Shown piece after piece: positions 1-3,896 of a stretch of 7,685 bases of DNA (the first letter of the stretch is position 1; each line of letters opens with the position of its first letter). A program made the position numbers and the translations under genes. This stretch comes from an uncultured Clostridia bacterium (GTDB lineage Bacteria > Bacillota > Clostridia > Monoglobales > Firm-18): positions 1-7,685 of the forward strand of contig CALDNB010000241.1 of assembly GCA_937914775.1 (NCBI GenBank), in the 5' to 3' direction. The notes under the pieces were generated by a model. That model was not told the DNA's origin. It searched no databases and saw only the letters and a list, made by a program, of their open reading frames with translations.

Positions 1-18
1 TTCATTTAATAAACCACC

Positions 19-720
19 TTATTTTCGTATATAATTCATCCAAACAACATCATCGTATTGCTTGATTTCTTTTAATTTAAATTCGGATAATGTGCTATCC
101 ATAAATAATGGTTTATCCTCAGCATCTGCAACAATCGGTGCGACAACAATGCTAATCTCGTCAATCACATCTGCTCGCTGAAAATAACCGTTTACAATGC
201 TACCGCCCTCTAAAAGAATAGAGTTTATACTCATAAGGGTTTTAAGCTTTTCAAGAGCGATTTTAACATCAATTTCGGTTTCGCCTGCAAAGATATATGG
301 AATCTCCATACTCTGCAGATAGGCAAGATATCGTCCGTCTGCCTGTTCTGTCAAAACTTCAATTATCTGTGCATCGCCATAACCAGGGTCTTCGTCGATA
401 ATCTTGCTGTTTTTCCAACCGAGTTTACCTTTTGGATCAAAACTTACGGCATAGAATCCCGATAGATTTTCAGGGATAAAATCATTTTTATTATCAATAG
501 GCTCGTACCTTGTCAAATCAGGATACCAACCACCTGTGAAACTGCTTTCCATCGTCACACGACCGCAAATAAATCCATTTGCGCCGTTTTTGTTATACTC
601 ACGATTTAACTCATAATAAATATCCGTAGCTTTTTCACATTCCTGTCGGGACAAAAAATCTCCCGTAACCTTTCCGTCTATTGATGTCACCATGTGACAG
701 ATTATGTGCGGTCTGTTCAT
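19..720 (-). CDS. RibD C-terminal / dihydrofolate-reductase-like oxidoreductase
   Basis: This 233-aa protein belongs to the RibD C-terminal domain family, which has the dihydrofolate reductase fold and reduces pteridine- or pyrimidine-like substrates with NAD(P)H, presumably in the cytoplasm. The N-terminal strand MVTSIDGKVTG (residues 10-20) matches the family's S-x-DGK motif. GRVTME (53-58) and the glycine-rich EGGSIVNGYF (from 171, followed by a strand ending VVAPIV) match the nucleotide-binding part. There is no N-terminal deaminase domain, so this is not a full riboflavin-pathway RibD. Stand-alone members of this family are common in Firmicutes and mostly of unknown substrate. The ATG at 718-720 is supported by a GAGGTGAT ribosome binding site just upstream. 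The gene is monocistronic at its 5' end and has its own promoter. The family assignment is secure; the substrate is unknown. Confidence 0.85.
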   Translation of the reverse strand: MNRPHIICHMVTSIDGKVTGDFLSRQECEKATDIYYELNREYNKNGANGFICGRVTMESSFTGGWYPDLTRYEPIDNKNDFIPENLSGFYAVSFDPKGKLGWKNSKIIDEDPGYGDAQIIEVLTEQADGRYLAYLQSMEIPYIFAGETEIDVKIALEKLKTLMSINSILLEGGSIVNGYFQRADVIDEISIVVAPIVADAEDKPLFMDSTLSEFKLKEIKQYDDVVWMNYIRK

Positions 721-738
721 AACATCACCTCTATATCA

Positions 739-767
739 ATTATACTATATATTCATAGGAATTTCAA
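739..767 (-). promoter_or_regulatory. Sigma-A-like promoter of the RibD-like gene
   Basis: On the minus strand there is a TTGAAA -35 box (762-767) and a perfect TATAAT -10 box (739-744), separated by exactly 17 bp. The start codon at 720 lies about 20 bp downstream of the -10 box, and a GAGGTGAT ribosome binding site falls between them. This gives a very short leader. It is a direct sequence match to the vegetative consensus. Confidence 0.7.
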
Positions 768-801
768 TAACGCCAAAACAACCCATATTTTTATCTAACA
801 T

Positions 802-821
802 TTTTCTAGCACTTTTCTAGC
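802..821. repeat. Short tandem repeat TTTTCTAGC, 11-bp period
   Basis: TTTTCTAGC occurs at 802-810 and again at 813-821, about one helical turn apart. The element lies 35 bp or more upstream of the -35 box of the minus-strand RibD-like gene. It could be a regulator-binding site or simply leftover sequence. No known operator was recognised. Confidence 0.4.
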
Positions 822-864
822 GAAAACCCAAAAAATGCATCAAAAAGTGGCAATACGGAAATTC

Positions 865-904
865 CGCTCTTACATAAATTCGTTTTATATGAGGGCGTTT
901 TTTT
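865..904 (+). terminator. Plus-strand intrinsic-terminator-like hairpin
   Basis: A 14-bp stem pairs 865-878 with 884-897 around the 5-nt loop TTCGT, with one C-A mismatch and two G-U wobbles. A run of seven T residues (898-904) follows. This is the shape of a Rho-independent terminator reading left to right. No intact plus-strand gene precedes it, so it is either the tail of a lost gene or an attenuator-like element ahead of the decayed regulator that begins right after it. The stem is A/T-rich in its upper half, so its strength is moderate. Confidence 0.5.
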
Positions 905-1090
905 CAGCGTGGTAACAACTTTGTTGCATATATCATCAAACTCACTTTTGCTGCCGAACTTCAAAGGCGTGGATGTGATATAGGAAGAAGCACTTATGCG
1001 AAGTACGAAGCAGGAGAATTGAATATAAGAGCAAGTGTGATTATCGAACTAAAGAAAATTTACAATTGTTCATACGATGATTATTTTTGA
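893..1090 (+). pseudogene. 3' remnant of an XRE-type helix-turn-helix regulator
   Basis: The frame is open from a stop at 890 to TGA at 1088-1090 but has no ATG start and no ribosome binding site. Its C-terminal 40 or so codons read as a cro/cI-like helix-turn-helix. AAELQRRGCDIGRSTYAKYE (codons from 950) carries the typical 'GRSTYAKYE' recognition-helix pattern, and a final helix ends YNCSYDDYF, the usual 'hypothetical-helix, YDD-F' ending of such repressors. The first helix and start are missing: codons 911-947 do not give a normal domain beginning. A truncated, non-functional gene is the best explanation. A very short protein from a non-AUG start cannot be excluded. Function of the parent gene: DNA-binding regulator, often carried by phages and conjugative elements. 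Confidence 0.6.
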
Positions 1091-1113
1091 AGATCTGAAC
1101 AGTGATTTATAAT

Positions 1114-1156
1114 AAAAAATGCAGTCTGCACAAACTGGTGCAGACTGCATTTTTTT
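1114..1156. terminator. Strong bidirectional terminator after trxA
   Basis: A perfect 12-bp stem TGCAGTCTGCAC (1120-1131) pairs with its complement at 1138-1149 around a 6-nt loop. It is flanked by six A residues on the left (1114-1119) and seven T residues on the right (1150-1156). Read on the minus strand it sits 12 bp after the trxA stop codon and ends the minus-strand operon. Read on the plus strand it would stop transcripts coming from the decayed regulator. Confidence 0.9.
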
Positions 1157-1161
1157 ATTTT

Positions 1162-1473
1162 TTATTTCAAAAGTTTCAATATGTTTTCTTTCGGCATATA
1201 GCCAACGGCGGAGTTTTTAACTTTGCCGTCTTCCATAACAACGACTGTCGGGATGCTTACTATTTTAAAAGCATTTGCAAGTTCAAGTTGCTGGTCTATG
1301 TTTACTTTGCCTACTTTGTATTCCCCATTTGCTTCCTTTGCGATTTCTTCAATAATTGGTGAAAGCATTTTACAGGGGCCACACCATTCTGCCCAGAAAT
1401 CGATAAGGACAGGCACGTCGGATTTTAATACTTCCTGTTCAAAATTTTCCTTTGTAATTGAAATTTCATTCAT
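1162..1473 (-). CDS. trxA: Thioredoxin
   Basis: This is a 103-aa cytoplasmic thioredoxin, a dithiol carrier that reduces protein disulfides. The active site WCGPC is at residues 30-34. The buried aspartate is D25 in the LIDFWA strand, and the cis-proline is P75 in VSIPT. Length and order of elements are those of classical TrxA, with no signal peptide. The start at 1473 is backed by an AGGAGG ribosome binding site a few bases upstream, inside the end of the preceding gene's region. It is the last gene of a minus-strand operon, 2 bp after the ferredoxin:thioredoxin reductase-like gene, whose product is the likely reductant. A strong terminator follows. The anaerobic ribonucleotide reductase operon lies on the other side of the shared upstream region, so deoxynucleotide synthesis is one plausible client. 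That link is inferred. Confidence 0.96.
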   Translation of the reverse strand: MNEISITKENFEQEVLKSDVPVLIDFWAEWCGPCKMLSPIIEEIAKEANGEYKVGKVNIDQQLELANAFKIVSIPTVVVMEDGKVKNSAVGYMPKENILKLLK

Positions 1474-1475
1474 AT

Positions 1476-1679
1476 TTATTCCTCCTTAGTTTTATAATAA
1501 AGCATACAGTGGCAGTAACCCTCGAAATTTGGGTCTTTTATCTGTTCTTTAAACTGTTTGCACATACATTTTGTGTCTTCAGAACGTTCTCTTATGCAGG
1601 GGCAGTAGCCGCCTGTTCTTTTTAGTCCCTCTTTTACGGTTTTTACAATTTCCTTGTCAGGATTAAGCATTACAGCCAT
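1476..1679 (-). CDS. Ferredoxin:thioredoxin reductase catalytic-subunit-like protein
   Basis: This 67-aa cysteine-rich protein resembles the catalytic chain of ferredoxin:thioredoxin reductase, which uses a [4Fe-4S] cluster and a nearby disulfide to pass ferredoxin electrons to thioredoxin. Three Cys-x-Cys pairs are visible: CPC (26-28), CMC (38-40) and CHC (56-58, in GYCHCMLYYK, the family's hallmark ending). By analogy with the plant and cyanobacterial enzyme, one Cys of each outer pair would form the redox disulfide (C28-C58) and the others bind the cluster. The spacing between the first two pairs is shorter than in the plastid type, as in other minimal bacterial and archaeal homologues. 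No variable subunit is encoded nearby. It sits between the ceramidase-like gene (17-bp gap) and trxA (2-bp gap). AAGGAA at 1687-1692 supports the first ATG over a second ATG three codons in. Confidence 0.85.
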   Translation of the reverse strand: MAVMLNPDKEIVKTVKEGLKRTGGYCPCIRERSEDTKCMCKQFKEQIKDPNFEGYCHCMLYYKTKEE

Positions 1680-1696
1680 AATATCATTCCTTAAAC

Positions 1697-3034
1697 TTAA
1701 AGATTTTTTAACAATTCCAAAGTCCCATTTACTACAATATCGTCTCCGCCTTTTTTCAGCCTTGATGTTCTGGCTTCGTATCCGCCTTCGCTATATGCGC
1801 TGCTGGTGGGGAAATATGAATCTCCGCCGTTTGCCAGGCAACATAATATTGTTGTTTTAAAAGGAGAACAGTCATATATTCTGTTTGCTATTTCGGTAAA
1901 GGGTTCTCCGGGGATACCCATAAACACCATAGAGCCTAGTTTTATAGCGGAAAGTATAAAAGAAAATGACTCTGGTCCGTTTTCCAGTGTAACTATTCTT
2001 TTTGCTTCTGCTACAACAGTTGTTAGTTCCATATCCTTGTACGGCAGTTCATTATCTCTGCCGTTTTCGTGCAACTCAACGATTCTTCGTGCTTCATCAA
2101 GTCTGTTGTTTTCCTGATTGGACGGAATGTCAATTCTTTTTACGGCGTACTCTATTGCGTCTGTTTCAATCAGAGCCGCTTTATCACAAACCTGCAGTAC
2201 TGCTCCTGCAATTACTCTTCCCATATATTTTGCATGCTCGTATCCTCTGGGGCAACCGTCAAAAGTTATTTCAAGTCCGTTTGAATCACCATTCTCAGGG
2301 AACGGGTTAATATGATTTACATCTCCCTGGGGAGCCAGAAGGAACATACACTTTGTACCCGGGATTGATGCTTCTATAGTTGAACGCACAAAACCGGGAT
2401 AATCTGCGCTTATATATTCTCCCCCGATTGTGTCGGGATGAACACCAAAATTAACAATAAATATATCATCTTTGTTTTCTCTTACTATTTTTAAAAGTTT
2501 AACTGTTTCGTTAGGCGTTCCCAATGGGTGGTCGATGTTGGGATTGTGTATGCCGGGGTTGGTTTGTACAGAACCATCTTTCATACGGTATCTTCTGATA
2601 AATGAAATTCTTTCTGCCTTGTTTTCTGCCGTGTAAATTTTTGATTCGCTTAAATTTTCAAGGGCATACGCTGCGGCATCGCGCATCTGTAAACCTAAAA
2701 ATTCCTCGTAATGGGACGATCCGCAAAGCTCAGATGCAAAATCCTGCCCTATCATTGGACCTGTATGTGTATGTGAACATGTGATAAATACTGCTTCTAC
2801 AGGGATGTTACAATACTCTGATATTATTTTTCTGTATTTTAAACATTGCTTCTGTGTAAGCATTATTATATCAACAGCAATAATAACGCTTCTTTTGTTT
2901 CCATCATCAAATGCAACAGCTGTTGCATAAAGGTCGTCAAGTACGCCTTTTGTGAATCTTGCTTCATAGTATCCCGATAATGGAACGCCAAGAGGCGGTG
3001 TTATACATAATCTAGAAAATCCTGATTTAATCAT
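1697..3034 (-). CDS. Neutral/alkaline ceramidase-fold hydrolase of unknown substrate
   Basis: This 445-aa protein matches the N-terminal catalytic domain of neutral/alkaline non-lysosomal ceramidases, zinc amidases. Visible family landmarks are an N-terminal ITPPLGVPLSGY segment (11-22), the metal-binding SHTHTGP (87-93, H88 and H90), a second histidine in NFGVHPDTIGG (H199) and PQGDVN (235-240). In true ceramidases the last motif reads GDVS and supplies a catalytic serine; here that position is N240, so ceramidase activity is doubtful. There is no signal peptide, whereas many ceramidases are secreted, and the C-terminal immunoglobulin-like domain is absent (about 650 residues is usual). It is probably a cytoplasmic hydrolase of an unknown amide or related substrate. 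AAGGAGGAT upstream supports the start. It leads the operon that continues into the ferredoxin:thioredoxin reductase-like gene and trxA; a functional link to them is not evident. Confidence 0.8.
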   Translation of the reverse strand: MIKSGFSRLCITPPLGVPLSGYYEARFTKGVLDDLYATAVAFDDGNKRSVIIAVDIIMLTQKQCLKYRKIISEYCNIPVEAVFITCSHTHTGPMIGQDFASELCGSSHYEEFLGLQMRDAAAYALENLSESKIYTAENKAERISFIRRYRMKDGSVQTNPGIHNPNIDHPLGTPNETVKLLKIVRENKDDIFIVNFGVHPDTIGGEYISADYPGFVRSTIEASIPGTKCMFLLAPQGDVNHINPFPENGDSNGLEITFDGCPRGYEHAKYMGRVIAGAVLQVCDKAALIETDAIEYAVKRIDIPSNQENNRLDEARRIVELHENGRDNELPYKDMELTTVVAEAKRIVTLENGPESFSFILSAIKLGSMVFMGIPGEPFTEIANRIYDCSPFKTTILCCLANGGDSYFPTSSAYSEGGYEARTSRLKKGGDDIVVNGTLELLKNL

Positions 3035-3060
3035 AAAACTATCATCCTCCTTAGTTCCAT

Positions 3061-3066
3061 ATTATA
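3061..3066 (-). promoter_or_regulatory. Candidate -10 box of the minus-strand operon
   Basis: A perfect TATAAT lies on the minus strand about 26 bp before the start codon of the ceramidase-like gene, followed by an AAGGAGGAT ribosome binding site. No good -35 hexamer sits 16-18 bp upstream (the best is TTCCCC), so the promoter may be weak or need an activator. It is placed divergently to the nrd promoter, with about 70 bp between the two. Confidence 0.4.
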
Positions 3067-3114
3067 TAACATATTTAATACAAGGGGAAGTGTTTTTAAA
3101 AAATTTTTAAAAAA

Positions 3115-3130
3115 ACACAATATCTTGTGT
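3115..3130 (+). promoter_or_regulatory. Putative NrdR box 1 (upstream, high match)
   Basis: ACACAATATCTTGTGT matches the known NrdR-box consensus (ACACWATATATWGTGT) at 15 of 16 positions and is nearly palindromic. NrdR is the ATP/dATP-sensing repressor of bacterial ribonucleotide reductase genes, and its sites normally come in pairs about three helical turns apart. This box ends 7 bp before the -35 hexamer of the nrdG promoter. No nrdR gene is in the window. Confidence 0.75.
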
Positions 3131-3137
3131 TTTTCTA

Positions 3138-3166
3138 TTGACAAATACTACAAGATATATTATAAT
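3138..3166 (+). promoter_or_regulatory. Perfect-consensus promoter of the nrdG-nrdD operon
   Basis: TTGACA (3138-3143) and TATAAT (3161-3166) are separated by exactly 17 bp, a perfect vegetative-sigma promoter. Transcription would start near 3173, leaving a leader of about 15 bases with the AAGGGGAT ribosome binding site and ATG at 3189. A-tracts upstream (3098-3115) could add to its strength. Such a strong promoter would need repression, which the flanking NrdR boxes can explain. Confidence 0.85.
3148..3163 (+). promoter_or_regulatory. Putative NrdR box 2 (overlaps the -10 box)
   Basis: CTACAAGATATATTAT matches the NrdR consensus at 11 of 16 positions and shares the core ACAAGATAT with the reverse complement of box 1. 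It starts 33 bp after box 1, close to the three-turn spacing typical of NrdR pairs, and covers the spacer and first bases of the -10 hexamer. Binding here would block RNA polymerase. The match is weaker than box 1, so the call leans on spacing and shared core. Confidence 0.5.
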
Positions 3167-3188
3167 CAAGTCCTAAGGGGATGATTGT

Positions 3189-3872
3189 ATGCTAATTTCA
3201 GGCTTACAAAAACTGACATTGCTTGATTTTCCGGGAACTGTTTCCTGTATAGTATTTACTCACGGATGCAACTTCCGGTGTCCCTTTTGTCACAATTCAT
3301 CTTTGGTAGATGGTCCTGCCCAGGAAGAAATCAGCGAAAACGAGGTTGTTGATTTCTTAAAAAGCAGAAAAAACATATTAGACGGCGTAGTAGTGTCAGG
3401 CGGTGAACCGCTTTTACACCCTGACATTGCAGAATTTCTTAAAAAAGTAAAAGAACTTGGTTACAAAGTTAAAATTGACACCAACGGAACAAAACCGGAA
3501 ATGCTAAAAAAACTTGTAAATGACGGACTGGTTGACTATGTTGCGATGGATATTAAAAACAGTCCTGAGCAATATAAAAGTGCAACAGGAGTTGACGGGC
3601 TTTTGGAAGCAGTAACCGAATCAAAGGACTTTTTACTTTCGGGAAAAGTGGAATATGAGTTTCGGACAACTGTTGTAAAAGGGATTCATACTAAAGAACA
3701 ACTTGTGTCATTGGCAAAATGGATAAAAGGAGCAAAGAAGTATTATTTACAAAAATACAAATGCTCGGAAAATGTTTTAAATCCTGAGGGGCTTGACTCC
3801 TTTAGCGATGAAGAAATGGAAGGCTTTTTAGCAGAGATTTCTTCGATAATTAATATGTCTTGTATAAGATAA
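3189..3872 (+). CDS. nrdG: Anaerobic ribonucleotide reductase activating protein (radical SAM)
   Basis: This 227-aa radical-SAM activase uses a [4Fe-4S] cluster and S-adenosylmethionine to create the glycyl radical on NrdD. The cluster motif is C27-x3-C31-x2-C34 in THGCNFRCPFC, followed by the SAM-binding GGEP (71-74) in VVSGGEPLLHPD and a conserved DTNGT strand. The opening LISGLQKLTLLDFPG is typical of the longer, pyruvate-formate-lyase-activase-like NrdG type found in clostridia, thermophiles and archaea; E. coli NrdG is only about 154 aa. The start is supported by AAGGGGAT at 3175-3182. It is the first gene of the operon, 24 bp before nrdD, its expected substrate. Transcription is from the perfect promoter at 3138-3166 under likely NrdR control. 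Confidence 0.93.
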   Translation: MLISGLQKLTLLDFPGTVSCIVFTHGCNFRCPFCHNSSLVDGPAQEEISENEVVDFLKSRKNILDGVVVSGGEPLLHPDIAEFLKKVKELGYKVKIDTNGTKPEMLKKLVNDGLVDYVAMDIKNSPEQYKSATGVDGLLEAVTESKDFLLSGKVEYEFRTTVVKGIHTKEQLVSLAKWIKGAKKYYLQKYKCSENVLNPEGLDSFSDEEMEGFLAEISSIINMSCIR

Positions 3873-3883
3873 ATTTATGAAAA

Positions 3884-3890
3884 AGAGGTG
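3884..3890 (+). promoter_or_regulatory. Ribosome binding site that sets the nrdD start
   Basis: AGAGGTG at 3884-3890 ends 6 bp before the ATG at 3897. A possible in-frame GTG start at 3888 lies inside this site, so it is most likely part of the ribosome binding site and not the start codon. The resulting N-terminus, MYQIVKRDG, is the usual beginning of an ATP-cone domain. Confidence 0.75.
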
Positions 3891-3896
3891 CTAAAT

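Larger units (their letters stand above)
721..1161. other. Gene-poor interval between the RibD-like gene and the trx operon
   Basis: About 440 bp hold no intact gene. From left to right the interval carries the minus-strand promoter at 739-767, an A/T-rich stretch with two copies of TTTTCTAGC in an 11-bp period (802-810 and 813-821), a plus-strand terminator-like hairpin (865-904), the 3' remnant of a helix-turn-helix gene (893-1090) and a strong bidirectional terminator (1114-1156). The mix of a decayed regulator and an unassigned terminator suggests the scar of a lost mobile or accessory element. No integrase, transposase or clear attachment site can be seen. Confidence 0.5.

Noticed and set aside
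721..1161. Mobile-element ends or attachment site around the decayed regulator
   Set aside because: No integrase, transposase or matching terminal repeats could be found; the 11-bp-period TTTTCTAGC repeat alone is not enough.
1102..1362. Plus-strand open frame of 86 codons across the terminator and trxA
   Set aside because: It runs through a strong terminator hairpin and is antisense to a certain thioredoxin gene.
3888..3896. GTG as the start of nrdD, adding three residues
   Set aside because: The GTG lies within the AGAGGTG ribosome binding site; the ATG at 3897 has the right spacing and gives the usual ATP-cone N-terminus.
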